Below, one piece after another: positions 8,508-19,264 of a DNA stretch of 64,000 bases. A program made the position numbers and the translations under genes. Source of the stretch: Wyeomyia smithii (Eukaryota > Arthropoda > Insecta > Diptera > Culicidae); NCBI RefSeq assembly GCF_029784165.1, contig NC_073696.1, positions 158,323,606 to 158,387,605 on the forward strand, read 5' to 3'. Each line of letters begins with the position of its first letter. The stretch's first letter is position 1. A model generated the notes under the pieces. That model worked only from the letters and a program-made list of their open reading frames with translations. It had not been told where the DNA came from and did no database searches.

Positions 8508-11155
8508 TTATTGGCTATAAAGAGAGCTTATCGTAGCAATTGAGGATTGCAACGATTTTTGTCGAAAATTGTTAATAATTTTATTTGACATAGCTTCTAA
8601 TGGTTCAACACCAGTAAGTCTATGTAATTCGAGTGTACCAAACCAAGGAGGACGCTTCAAAATCATTTTCAGAATTTTATTCTGAATCCTTTGAAGCGTT
8701 TTCTTCCTTGTTGAACAGCAACTTGACCAGATCGGTACAGCATAAAGCATTGCTGGTCTAAAAATTTGTTTGTAAATCAAAAGTTTGTTCTTTAAACAAA
8801 GTTTAGAATTCCTGTTAATGAGAGGATATAAACATCTCGTATATTTGATGCACTTGGCTTGTATACTCTCAATGTGCTCTTTGAAAATAAGTTTTTTATC
8901 ATAAATTAGTCCCAAGTACTTAACCTTGTCGGACCAACTTAAAATAACCCCATTCATCTTGACAACGTGATTATTGTTTGGCTTGAGGAAAGAAGCCCTA
9001 GGCTTATGCGGAAAAATTATCATTTGAGTTTTAGAAGCATTGGGAGAGATTTTCCACTTTTGCAAGTAGGAAGAAAAAATATCTAAACTTTTCTGCAATC
9101 GACTGCATATGACACGAAGACTTTTTCCTTTTACGGAAATGCTTGTGTCATCGCAGAACAATGACTTTGTGCATCCTGGAGGCAAATCAGGAAGATCTGA
9201 AGTGAATATGTTGTACAGGACTGGACCCAAGACTGAACCTTGAGGCACACCTGCTCTGACAGGAAATCTATCAGATTTTGAATTCGATCAGTTCGATCAG
9301 TAAGATAATTTTTTAAAATTTTGATTAGGAAAATTGGAAAATTAAAAGTTTGCAATTTCGCAATCAAACCTTTATGCCAAACACTGTCGAATGCTTTTTC
9401 TATGTCTAAAAGAGCAGCTCCAGTGGAATAACCTTCAGATTTGTTAGCTCGTATCATATTAGTAACTCTGAGCAATTGATGAGTTGTGGAATGCCCATGG
9501 CGAAATCCAAACTGTTCATTTGCAAAAATTGAATTTTCGTTGATGTGTGACATCATTCTGTTAAGGATAATTCTCTCAAACAGTTTACTTATTGAAGAAA
9601 GCAAACTGATTGGTCGATAACTTGAAACTTCAGCTGGGTTTTTATCCGGTTTTAAAATGGGAGTAATTTTTGCATTTTTCCATAATTTGGGAAAATATGC
9701 AATTTTGAAGCAGCAATTGAAAATTTTTACTAAAAATTCCATTGTGCTCTCAGGGAGATGTTTGATTAGTATATTAAAGATTCCATCGTCACCAGGCGCT
9801 TTCATATTTTTGAAATTTTTAATAATTGATTTAATCTCATTCAAGTTAGTTTCAATTATTTCTGCAGGTAAAAAATTCTGGGAAGAAATTAAATCAAATT
9901 GACGTGTGACTTCATTTTCAATTGGTTTCACAAAATTCAAATTTGAGTTATGAACACTCTCAAACTGCTGAGCAAGTCTTTGAGCCTTTTGTTCATTGGA
10001 TACAAGAAAACGTTCACCATCTTTTAAAACTGGAATAGGCTTTGAAGGTTTCTTAAGAATCTTCGACAGCTTCCAAAATGGTTTTGAATATGGTTTCAAT
10101 TTTTCAACTTTAGTCTCAAAATTTTGATTTCTCAGAAGAGTAAATCTATGTTTAATCTCTTTCTGTAAATCTTTATAAATAGTTTTAAAAACAGGGTCAC
10201 GAGAACGTTGATATTGACGTCTGCGGACATTTTTCAAACGAATTAGAAGTTGAAGATTTTCGTCAATTATTGGTGAATCAAATTTCACTTGAGCCTTTGG
10301 AACAGAATAATTCCTGGCATCAACAATTGCACATTTTAATGCGTCCAAAGCGGAATCAATATTCACTTCGTTTTGCAAATCAAGCTCATTATTGAAATTT
10401 CTCTCAATATGAGTTTTGTATCTTTCCCAATTAGCCTTGTTATAATTAAAAACAGAGCTCATAGGGTTTAAAACTGATTCATGTGATAAAGAAAAAGTTA
10501 TTGGAAGATGATCAGAATCAAAGTCAGCATGTGTGATCAAATCACTACATACATGACTTTGATCTGTAAGCACCAAATCAATAGTTGAAGGGTTTCTTAC
10601 AGAAGAAAAGCATGTAGGACTATTCGAAGACAAAATAGAATAGTATCCTGAAGAACAATCGTTGAATAAAATTTTGCCATTGGAATTACTTTGAGAATTA
10701 TTCCATGAACGATGTTTAGCGTTAAAATCGCCGATTATGAAAAATTTCGAACGATTTCTGGTGAGTTTTTGTAAATCACCTTTAAAATAATTTTTGAGCT
10801 CGCGTGTGCATTGAAATGGTAAATATGCTGCGGCAATAAATAAAATCCCAAGTTCAGTTTGAACTTCAATTCCCAAAGTTTCAATAACTTTCGTCTCAAG
10901 ATGGGGAAGAGCACGATGTTTGATTCGGCGATGAATAACAATTGCAACTCCACCGCCGGAACCCTGAATCCTATCATATCTATGAACCACGTAATTGGGA
11001 TCATATTTTAATTTTATGTTAGGTTTCAAAAATGTTTCAGTAATAATTGCAATATGCACATGATTTACTGTTAAAAAATTAAAAAGCTCATTCTCATTGG
11101 CCTTCAATGAGCGAGCATTCCAATTTAATATTTTAATTGTTTTATTTAAAATCAT
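8508..11155 (-). pseudogene. J1 ORF2: endonuclease and reverse transcriptase, one frameshift
   Basis: Starts at ATG 11153-11155, overlapping the ORF1 end by 14 bases. The N-terminal part is an APE-type endonuclease: NWNARSLK, TETFL, IGDFNAKH and SDHLPI carry the expected Asn, Glu, Asp/Asn and His positions. The RT follows: PEVSSYRPISLLS, ALLDIEKAFDSVWH (motif A), MPQGSVLGPVLYNIF (motif B) and LFCDDTSI (motif C, Phe-Cys-Asp-Asp). Compared with copy J2, a net 13-base loss near 9285-9297 shifts the frame just before motif B, so the product is split into 9131-11155 and 8508-9248. Without that lesion it would be about 880 residues, a normal length for the clade. Confidence 0.88.
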
Positions 11156-12464
11156 TGCTAAATTTTAAATTAGAAACAATTTTAATAGTAAAATTTGTGC
11201 CTATTTGAATGGCTTCAAACATTGATTTTGCCTGCAACATGGCGTTCATAAGATCGAACATTGCCTGTTGCAAAAAAGAAAGTTTACCTGCCGTAATAGG
11301 CCCCAGGCAGTTGACATTAGAAAAAATATTTTCGGCAGCAATATTAGCTGGAGTGATAGGTGTACAATTATTTTCTAGCCTGTTTTGCTTACCCATATTA
11401 ACGGTCATTTTCGAACTACCAACACTAGGCGGTATAATGTTCGAACTACCTGTAACCTGTGCATAAGTTAAACGGGTATGCAAAGGAGTAGGTAAACTAT
11501 GCGCCACTGGTACGCTTGGAGAATTTTGTTTTGAAGTTGGTTTTAATTGAGAAATTGAATTTTGTTTACCTTGCCTTGCCTTAACAATTGCTAAACGGAC
11601 TGGGCATTGATAAATATTTGACATATGGTTGCCGTTACAATTCGCACAGCGAAAATTTTTACTCTCTTTCACAGGACATGCGTCCTTTTTGTGAGAAGAG
11701 TCTCCACAATTAAGACATTTTTGGTCCATGTTACAGAATTTGGAACCATGGCCATAACGTTGGCAAGTACGGCATTGGGTGATATGCTTTTCACCTCCGC
11801 CATACTTCCTATAAATTTCCCACTTTACACGCACATTATACAAAGCATGTGCTTTTTCAAAAAATTTTAAGTTGTTAACCTCATTGCGGTTAAAATGAAT
11901 TAAATAATTAACAAGGGAAATTCCAGTTCTCTGACTGTTTTCGCCTCGTGATTTTTGTTTCATTAGAATTACTTGGGTAGGGGCTATGCCAAGTAATTCT
12001 GTTAAAGTAAGTTTGATCTCATCAACGGTTTGATCGTTGGTGAGACCTTTCAAGACAACCTTGAACGGCTTGGCGTTCTTGGTGTCATATGTAAAAAATT
12101 TGTACATCTTGTCAGTTAAATACTGAACAAGACGATCACGACCCTTTACTGAGTCGGCTAATAAGCGGCATTCACCTCTACGGCCAATTTGATACGTAAC
12201 TTTAACGTCAGAAACAAACGTTGAAAGTTCCTTTTTGAATATATTAAATTCAGAAGAAATAGTTACCACAATAGGTGGAACTTTCTCCTTTTTTAAAGAT
12301 TTTATATTTTGTATAGTTCCGTTATTAATAACTTCCATTTCACCAGCTTCTTGCTCAGGCAAAATATCAAAAGGATTGTCACTACAGACACTCGATGTGT
12401 CAGAAAGAGATGCCTCTCTTTTCCTCCCCGCAGCGATGCGAGGTTTCTTTTTCCGTCCAGCCAT
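11142..12464 (-). CDS. J1 ORF1: LINE RNA-binding protein with three zinc knuckles
   Basis: Intact 440-residue frame. I chose ATG at 12462-12464 (MAGRKKK); the frame is open further upstream only through a TTG. It has a basic Ser-rich N-terminus, a middle domain typical of Jockey ORF1 proteins (SEFNIFKKEL... KVVLKGLTNDQTVDEIK), then three CCHC-type knuckles around residues 245-310: CRTCQRYGHGSKFC, CLNCGDSSHKKDAC and CANCNGNHMSNIYQC. A Gln/Pro/Ser-rich tail follows. In this family ORF1 coats the element RNA and acts as a chaperone in the ribonucleoprotein. The stop overlaps the ORF2 start, suggesting coupled or reinitiated translation. Confidence 0.88.
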   Translation of the reverse strand: MAGRKKKPRIAAGRKREASLSDTSSVCSDNPFDILPEQEAGEMEVINNGTIQNIKSLKKEKVPPIVVTISSEFNIFKKELSTFVSDVKVTYQIGRRGECRLLADSVKGRDRLVQYLTDKMYKFFTYDTKNAKPFKVVLKGLTNDQTVDEIKLTLTELLGIAPTQVILMKQKSRGENSQRTGISLVNYLIHFNRNEVNNLKFFEKAHALYNVRVKWEIYRKYGGGEKHITQCRTCQRYGHGSKFCNMDQKCLNCGDSSHKKDACPVKESKNFRCANCNGNHMSNIYQCPVRLAIVKARQGKQNSISQLKPTSKQNSPSVPVAHSLPTPLHTRLTYAQVTGSSNIIPPSVGSSKMTVNMGKQNRLENNCTPITPANIAAENIFSNVNCLGPITAGKLSFLQQAMFDLMNAMLQAKSMFEAIQIGTNFTIKIVSNLKFSNDFK

Positions 12465-12665
12465 TTCAGGTGATACGAAAAAAGTTAAAACAAATGTTAA
12501 ATTCAAAAGTAGGTAGTCTTGAGAAAGACTGATGGGAAATAACTTTCAGGTAATCTTTAAAAGACACACTGACAAAACACAAACTTTGAAGCTATAGGCA
12601 GTCAAAGACCAGTCCACAAGCAACCGAAAAAACGTCTGATCTGTAGGACAGTTCAAGACGCACTG

Positions 12666-13444
12666 ATACACATGACGGTTGTTACCGCGTCGGCCTCGTT
12701 AGTTATTTCCAAACCCTTGGAAATTTCTCTGAAAATTTCCTCTAGGGCGAAAATTATTGTTGTACCTATTTTGATTAAAATTATTATTCTGGTGGAAATT
12801 TCTAGCATGGTTTTGGTTATGTCGGAAATTTCCTTTCCTTCTGAAGCTACCACGAGGCACTTGTCCTCCTGTTCTTACAAAGGATAATATTTGCGTTTCG
12901 TTACCTGACCTCTGTTGACTATTTTCCTCGACCTTTGTGATTGCCTCCGCAAGGGTCTTAAAAGTACCAGCCTTCAAAATTAACCTCAATTCTGGGTTAA
13001 CATTACCGATCATGGCATCAACACCAGCCTTAATTGCCATTTTTTCCGCTACTGGCGCCGGTATAGCCTGACCTATATATATTGTCTTTATTTTGCGCAC
13101 CATTTTTCAATGTTTCCGCAATAGTCACGCATATCGTTCGCTTTAACCTTTATCGATTTTATTTGTGCAATAACGGTTTCGGGTGAGGTTGTATCCTTGA
13201 ATCTCGTTTTGATACAACTGATAACTTCATCAATTGTACTGTAGTTATCGTTTAAGCCAACTCTGGCTTTACCAGTTAGTCTGGTTCTTAAAATTTGTAT
13301 AGCGATTGGCACTTGTGCCCGCTCTACATACTCTTGCAGCAACTTGGCTGCATCTATAAATGCGTCAAGGTTTTCGGCGCTGCCATCGTACGTTTGCACG
13401 ATAGCCGTCGCCTGTTTTATATCGAAAGTTGACGGATCCGGCAT
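12666..13444 (-). pseudogene. gag relic, part to the right of the J1 insertion
   Basis: Continues the gag sequence of 8187-8270 after the J1 target duplication. The frames 13088-13444 (MPDPSTFDIKQ...) and 12699-13103 carry the same one-base frameshift and the same in-frame TAA after FQGFGNN as unit A. The lesions therefore predate the duplication of the block. Confidence 0.75.
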
Positions 13445-13610
13445 TTCGCTCGTTATTCTCGCCGGCTATGTGTAATAGTTCGTGTCTAATGTGAGATTTG
13501 TGTATAGAACCTAGTTTTATTTTTAATATCGTTTAATATCACTTTACACGCACGTTTAATATGATTTAACTATTATAATTTAATATTATTTAATATCACT
13601 TTACACGCAC
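13445..13610. other. Second copy of the gag-leader/LINE rearrangement junction
   Basis: Same structure as 7689-7856, including the doubled ttaatatcactttacacgcacg words at about 13534 and 13590. This shows that the junction itself was duplicated. Confidence 0.65.
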
Positions 13611-14441
13611 GTTATATAAAGCATGTGCTTTTTCAAAAAATTTTAAGTTATTAACCTCACTGCGGTTAAAATGAATTAAATAATTAACAAGGGAAATTCC
13701 AGTGCGCTGACTGTTTTCGCCTCGTGATTTTTGTTTTATTAGAATTACTTTGGTAGGGGCTATGCCAAGTAATTCTGTTAAAGTAAGTTTGATCTCATCA
13801 ACGGTTTGATCGTTGGTGAGACTTTTCAATACGACCTTGAACGCCTTGGCGCTCTTCGTATCATATGTAAAAAATTTATACATCTTTTCAGTTAAATACT
13901 GAATAAGACGATAACGACCCTTATAGAGTCGGCTAATAAGCGGCATTCGCCTCTACGACCAATTTGATACGTAACTTTAACGTCAGTAACAAAAGTTGAA
14001 AGTTCCTTTTTGAAAATACTCAATTCAGAAGAAATAGTTACCACAATAGGTGGAACTTTCTCCTTTTTCAAATATTCTACAATTTGTATAGTTTCATTAC
14101 TAATAAATTCCATTTCACCAGCTTCTTGCTCAGACAAAATATCAAAAGGATTGTCACTACAGACACTCGAAGTGTCAGAAAGAGATGCCTCTCTTTTCCT
14201 ACCCGCAGCGATGCGCGGTTTCTTTTTTCGTCCTGCCATTTCAGGTGATACGAAAAAAGTTAAAACAAATGTTAAATTCAAAAGTAGGTAGTCTTGAGAA
14301 AGACTGATGGGAAATAATTTTCAGGTAGTCTTTAAAAGACACACTGACAAAACACAAACTTTGAAGCTATATGCAGTCAAAGACCAGTCCACAAGCAACC
14401 GAAAACACGTCTGATCTGTAGGACAGTTCAAGACGCACTGA
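13611..14441 (-). pseudogene. 5' fragment of Jockey-type LINE with broken ORF1
   Basis: Carries the LINE 5' terminus (ending gacgcactga at 14432-14441), the ORF1 start region (13892 to about 14239) and the next ORF1 block (13596-13946). A one-base loss near 13920 (ccctttat to cccttat) separates the two frames. The right flank here is the transposase-like relic, not satellite S1 as in the other copies, so this 5' end marks a different original insertion or a secondary recombination. Confidence 0.75.
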
Positions 14442-14977
14442 TGTTCATATTCTTCATATGATACCCAACTAAATGACATTTTTGATGAATTTTTATTACA
14501 AGCATACAATTTATTTGCGCTTGTAATGGGGGGTTCATGTTCTTTAGCTAAAGTTGCATTTCCTGCCATTCGTTATAATATGCCACCAATTGCATCGCAT
14601 GGGCCTTTACTATGAGAAGTCGCAAAAAACTGCCACTCTGCATCGACGTTATATTTTGTTTCGAACTTGCAAAGACTTGCAAAGTTTTTTCTATTTTTAT
14701 ATTGTGAGGCAGCTCTATCAGACATTAATATCGCTTTTTTCAACTCTATTGTTGTTTTCAAAAAACTCATTAATTTGGCAATGAACACCTGAACCGCAAC
14801 AGAATCATGATGGAGTACTTCCGATATTATGATGAAGCTGATATTCTTAAGTGTTCCAGATTCTGAATAGTGAACAACGAAGGGATGAATGGTGACTTGA
14901 CTATCATTCCAATAACTACACGAATCACAAATTGATAAAGATGTATTAAAATGAGCTTGACTGTTCAATATTTTCAA
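14442..14977 (-). pseudogene. Transposase-like protein relic (SDxAASQYKNRKNF family)
   Basis: The minus-strand frame 14573-14977 contains HHDSVAVQVF, LMSDRAASQYKNRKNF, AEWQFFATSHSKGPCDAIGG and then a stop. In-frame sequence resumes (MAGNATLAKEHEPPIT... SFSWVSYEEYEH) to the LINE boundary at 14441. I recognise these blocks from a widespread, mostly uncharacterised arthropod and cnidarian protein family found in many copies per genome, probably transposon-encoded; Asp and His positions would suit a DDE-type core. Changes such as SDR for the usual SDG and the internal stop mark it as dead. The family assignment is from memory. Confidence 0.5.
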
Positions 14978-15239
14978 TTTTGCAATAACGTTTTCGTTTA
15001 ATTTGCGTAAGCTTGATGAGCATGGAAGGAAAGGGTTTACAGCATTTGGGCTTGGTGTATTCCATTTTCACTTTATTCATCTTCACAAAATGCAAACTGT
15101 TACTATCACATCTGGAGTAGTGCAATCGTATTTATAAACGAAAACAGATATAGGTAACCCAGTAGTTATTGGTTGCGTACTTTACAAGCAGTTATTATTT
15201 GTAAACAAGTAGGTAGTGTTGCACGACAAACATATTTTT
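14978..15239. other. Upstream part of the 14.5-kb transposon relic, no gene
   Basis: Homologous to 5860-6113, 33.6-33.88 kb and 47.4-47.69 kb (gtaagcttgatgagca...gtaggtagtgttgcacgac). The insertion of repeat family E at 15240 interrupts it at catattttt. Confidence 0.55.
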
Positions 15240-15351
15240 GCCTTTCTCCTAGAAAGGTATAGCAATCACTTGCAAAACCGAAAGTATAAAAGTGCTCCAC
15301 AGGGCCGCATGGCATATATCACTCGACTCAGCTCGACGAGCTGAGCATTTT

Positions 15352-15408
<57 letters not shown>

Positions 15409-16480
15409 TGTGTGTGTGTATGTGCAGATTTTTATTCTCACTCACTTTTCTCAGAGATGGCTGAACCCCTTTTCATGAAATTAATTGCAAATGAAAGGTC
15501 TCATTGTCCCATAAGACTCTATCAAATTTCATTGTAATCGGATTTTTAGTTTAGAGGTTATCTATCAAAATGTAAAAATCATGAAACATCATTATCTCAA
15601 AAACTACACAACTGATTCGAATAAAATTGATTTTAAATGAACGGGCTACCTGAAATACACTTAACTTTTGAATTTCATAATAATTGAACTTGTGATTCAA
15701 AAGTTATAACAAGAAACGTGTTTTGAAGACTACTTAATCTCACTCATGTTTCTCAGAGATGGCTGAACCGATTTTCATAAAATCAGTGTCAAATGGAAGG
15801 TCTAGTTGCCCCATAAGACCTTATTGATTTGTTTTGCAATCAGACTATTACTTTTCCTGTAATGTTTAAAAATGTGAAATCCAGCTATGAAAAGGAACGT
15901 ATTCCGAAGACTACTTGAACTCACTCACTTTTCTCAGTGATGGCTGACCCGATTTCTACAAAATTAGTGTCAACTAATAAGTCTAGCTGCCTAGTAATAC
16001 CCTATTGAATTTTACTGAATCGGACTGTAACTTCGTCTGCAAAGTACCGAAATGTGAAAATCACGAAACTTCATTATCTCAGAAACTACACAACCGATTT
16101 GATCAATATTATTATCAGATGAGCGGGCTAGTTAAGGGTTAACTGATGAATTATGATTGAACACGTGGTTTCAAAGTTTGGCTGCCCTATACGTTCCCAT
16201 TTCATTTGATTATAATCGAACTCAAGCAACCGTTATGTATTAAAATGTTAATAAAACAACGAAAGTCTATTATCTCAAAGATTACATGACTTATTTGAAC
16301 ATAACTAGTGTCATACGAACGAGTCATCTCTCAAACTTACAAATAACAAACTTCATAACAATTTGATATGTGGCTCAAAAGTTATGGAAAGAAAAGAAAT
16401 TCAAAGACTATTTGAAACTATACCTGCTTTAATCGATATTTCTAGTTTTCAGAAACTAAAGGTGATCGTCTTTAAATTAA
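15240..16480 (+). repeat. Repeat family E, copy 1
   Basis: Begins with the palindrome-like cctttctcctagaaagg, then tatagcaatcact, ctcgacgagctgagc and a (TG)n tract. Diverged tandem units follow, each containing ctcac(t)tttctcagagatggctga.cc.ttt, about 190-290 bp apart (15437, 15728, 15918). An inverted second copy is at 54.15-55.44 kb. This is a non-coding, repetitive mosquito-type element. From about 16.36 kb it grades into S1-like words. Confidence 0.7.
15356..15424 (+). repeat. (TG)n microsatellite
   Basis: About 34 TG repeats with two TA interruptions. It creates a meaningless Cys-Val-rich reading frame. Confidence 0.95.
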
Positions 16481-16734
16481 AAATGGTATCCAGGGTCAAT
16501 GTTTGGTTTCTATGCATCATCTCGATTACGGAAATATCCATATGAAGTATTATTCGGTCATTTTCGACTGTTTCCTAGAAGTTGTCATTTAGCAATTCAA
16601 AATGGTGCCTGAGGTCAATTGTTAGCTCATTGCATCATTCTGGTTCCAGAGATACTCATATTGGATGGTATTTGGCTGTTCTAGGCTGTTTTTCACAAAC
16701 CGGAAGTCTTGGATTTCGAAATGGTATTCAAGAT
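16481..16734 (+). repeat. Satellite S1 fragment left of J2
   Basis: Contains the S1 words aaaatggtgcctgaggtcaatt, gatactcatattggatggtat and ccggaagt. Together with the S1 array right of 22637 it formed one array before J2 inserted. Bases 16721-16734 (atggtattcaagat) are the left target duplication of J2. Confidence 0.75.
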
Positions 16735-16962
16735 TTTTTTAAGGGGGGGATTTGTTAGTAGCTTAAGTATTTATGATAAATATTAGTAAATAATGGGTAT
16801 GTGTGTCCAACCACAAATGATGACTTCTCAACACTGTTAGAAATTTGTAATTTTAATTGTTAGGATTTGTTTGCTTTCGCAATTAGGACTTATCATTCGT
16901 AGGGATTTAAACCTACTTGTCAGAAAAGGGGAAGTAAGCTTACAACTAACTTAATTGCTAAC

Positions 16963-17652
16963 TTATTGGCTATAAAGAGAGCTTATCGTAGCAATTGAGG
17001 ATTGCAACGATTTTTGTCGAAAATTGTTAATAATTTTATTTGACATAGCTTCTAATGGTTCAACACCAGTAAGTCTATGTAATTCGAGTGTACCAAACCA
17101 AGGAGGACGCTTCAAAATCATTTTCAGAATTTTATTCTGAATCCTTTGGAGCGTTTTCTTCCTTGTTGAACAGCAACTTGACCAGATCGGTACAGCATAA
17201 AGCATTGCTGGTCTAAAAATTTGTTTGTAAATCAAAAGTTTGTTCTTTAAACAAAGTTTAGAATTCCTTTTAATGAGAGGATATAAACATCTCGTATATT
17301 TGATGCACTTGGCTTGTATACTCTCAATGTGATCTTTGAAAATAAGTTTTTTATCATAAATTAGTCCCAGGTACTTAACCTTGTCAGACCAACTTAAAAT
17401 AACCCCATTCATCTTGACAACGTGATTATTGTTTGGCTTGAGGAAAGAAGCCCTAGGCTTATGCGGAAAAATTATCATTTGAGTTTTAGAAGCATTGGGA
17501 GAGATTTTCCACTTTTGCAAGTAGGAAGTAAAAATATCTAAACTTTTCTGCAATCGACTGCATAAGACACGAAGACTTTTTCCTTTTACGAAAATGCTTG
17601 TGTCATCGCAGAACAATGACTTTGTGCATCCTGGAGGCAAATCAGGAAGATC
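16963..17652 (-). pseudogene. J2 ORF2, C-terminal part below the Penelope insertion
   Basis: Encodes the RT C-motif region (SDLPDLPPGCTKSLFCDDTSI) through the end of ORF2, with the same stop position as J1. It is cut off from the rest of ORF2 by the insertion at 17665. Few substitutions separate it from J1. Confidence 0.85.
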
Positions 17653-17664
17653 TGAAGTGAATAT

Positions 17665-19183
17665 CAAATCTAGAAAATCTATAACGAGCGTCTTAGCAGA
17701 GTGATTGAGATCAATCAAAGAAATAGTTATCGGTTTCCGTTATACTCTACTAAATTTTTTGGAAATAAATATTGAAATTCAGTCCGCAAATATATATTTC
17801 GACTGTGACGTACAGTCTTCCTCAGTGCTTATGTGGACTGGTAAAGAGCAAAGCGTAAATCCTGTTTTTTTATTTGTAGTAGGTAAAAATGAAAATTTAG
17901 CACCCTTAATTGGAGTTAGGTAGGGAATTATGCGGTCGATTGTTTACCGTACCATGTCTGGGGTTTTTGGGAAGCAGATTGAATAGCCATGAGGGGTGAT
18001 TACCTGCGTCTTTATTGAGAAGCGTGCATGAGTGTTGTTTATAAATTTCTAAACTTTCAGCTACGTCTAATTTCCATAAATTATTAACGGGGCGGAGGAG
18101 GTGAATGTTATCCGAAGTTAGTGGATGTTCCTCGTTAAAAATATGTTCAGCCACTTTTGATTTGAAATGGTGTGGTGGGGCATTTGTTGAAACTTTACTT
18201 GCTTTGGTCACTTCTGCGAAATGTTCTTTGAAACGTATCAATAGGTTACGTTTAGTTTGTCCGATGTAAACCATGTCACAGTGACTGCATGCAATTTTAT
18301 AAATTCCAGCTTTGTTCAGGGTATCAATAGGGTCTTTGGTAGACCCTAATTTTGTTTTGAGTTGGGTATTTCTACTAGTGTAGACAATATCCATCCCAAA
18401 TTTTCTAAATTTTGAACGAAGTGGGCGTGTCAAGTTAACGTCATATTCAACGGCTACCCTTTTCAGATCTTCTGTTATTGGGGTGAGTGTTGTAAAAGAT
18501 TTCCGAATTTGAGCACGCTCCTTTTTATCGACAATGGCTTGAATGATACTTTCATTGTAGCCATTAAGTTTAGCAATTTCGAAAATATATTCCAGTTCCT
18601 TTTGCTTGGCTACTTCACTTAGAGGTAAAGTTTCCATGCGGTGGATCATGTGATGGAAGGATGCCATTTTATGCTGGAAGGGATGGTTTGAAGTGTTAGG
18701 TATTACCCGTTTTGTATTCGTGGGTTTCCGATAAATTTCAAATTCCAAGTCCGTAGACTTTCTGACTACAACGACGTCCAAGAAAGGGAGTCTGTTGTTA
18801 AGTTCTTTTTCAATTGTGAAGTTTATATTTTTATGGGTATTATTAAGGGATATGAAAAAAGTTTCAAGATCCGCCCTTTTCAAAATACAAAAAATATCAT
18901 CCACATACCTCCACCATCGAATCGGTAAGATGTTCCTCTTCTCTAATGTACTTTCTATATTTGCCATGAAGAGCTCACATAGAAAGGGAGAAAGAGGATT
19001 CCCCATTGGTGCCCCTTTAGTCTGTTTGTAAAATTTACCACGAAATGTGAAGTAGTTTTCTTTCATGCAAAGGCGTGACTGTACGTCACAGTCGAAATAT
19101 ATATTTGCGGACTGAATTTCAATATTTATTTCCAAAAAATTTAGTAGAGTATAACGGAAACCGATAACTATTTCTTTGATTGA
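17665..19183 (-). mobile_element. 5'-truncated Penelope-like element inside J2 ORF2
   Basis: Flanked by the 12-bp duplication tgaagtgaatat (17653-17664 and 19184-19195) that splits the LINE codons for the NIFTSDLP region. A 107-bp inverted repeat links 17711-17817 to 19077-19183; the right arm is coding, the left arm lies beyond the stop codon as an inverted copy. Inverted terminal arrangements and 5' truncation are known for Penelope elements. At about 1.5 kb it lacks the N-terminal half of the RT. Confidence 0.88.
17906..19183 (-). pseudogene. Penelope-like RT (C-terminal half) with GIY-YIG endonuclease
   Basis: The open frame enters from LINE sequence and runs about 425 codons to the stop at 17906. 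RT blocks: FYKQTKGAPMGNPLSPFL (motif B type) and WWRYVDDIFCI (catalytic YVDD), then LPFLDVVV and YRKPTNT, all characteristic of Penelope RTs. The C-terminal GIY-YIG endonuclease is evident: AGIYKIACSHCDMVYIGQT, with the CxxC insert typical of Penelope, then RFKEH and AEHIFNEEHP. The fingers and N-terminal palm are missing, so it cannot prime reverse transcription alone. No stop or frameshift is seen in the remaining part, so the truncation happened at insertion. Confidence 0.9.
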
Positions 19184-19264
19184 TGAAGTGAATATGTTGT
19201 ACAGGACTGGACCCAAGACTGAACCTTGAGGTACACCTGCTCTGACAGGAAATCTATCAGATTT

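Larger units (their letters stand above)
8271..12665 (-). mobile_element. Full-length Jockey-type LINE J1
   Basis: A 4.4-kb non-LTR retrotransposon inserted on the minus strand. The 15-bp target duplication atacacatgacggtt (8256-8270 and 12666-12680) and the T-run at 8271-8286 (poly-A tail on the coding strand) define both ends. It carries ORF1 (zinc-knuckle nucleic-acid binding) and ORF2 (endonuclease plus reverse transcriptase) with a 14-bp overlap and about 200 bp of 5' leader. Only one frameshift is visible, so this is a young copy. The lack of an RNase H domain and the ORF1 type place it in the Jockey clade, near mosquito Juan-like elements; the exact family is inference. Confidence 0.88.

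Noticed and set aside
15292..15537. 81-codon ORF rich in Cys and Val
   Set aside because: Produced entirely by the (TG)n microsatellite.
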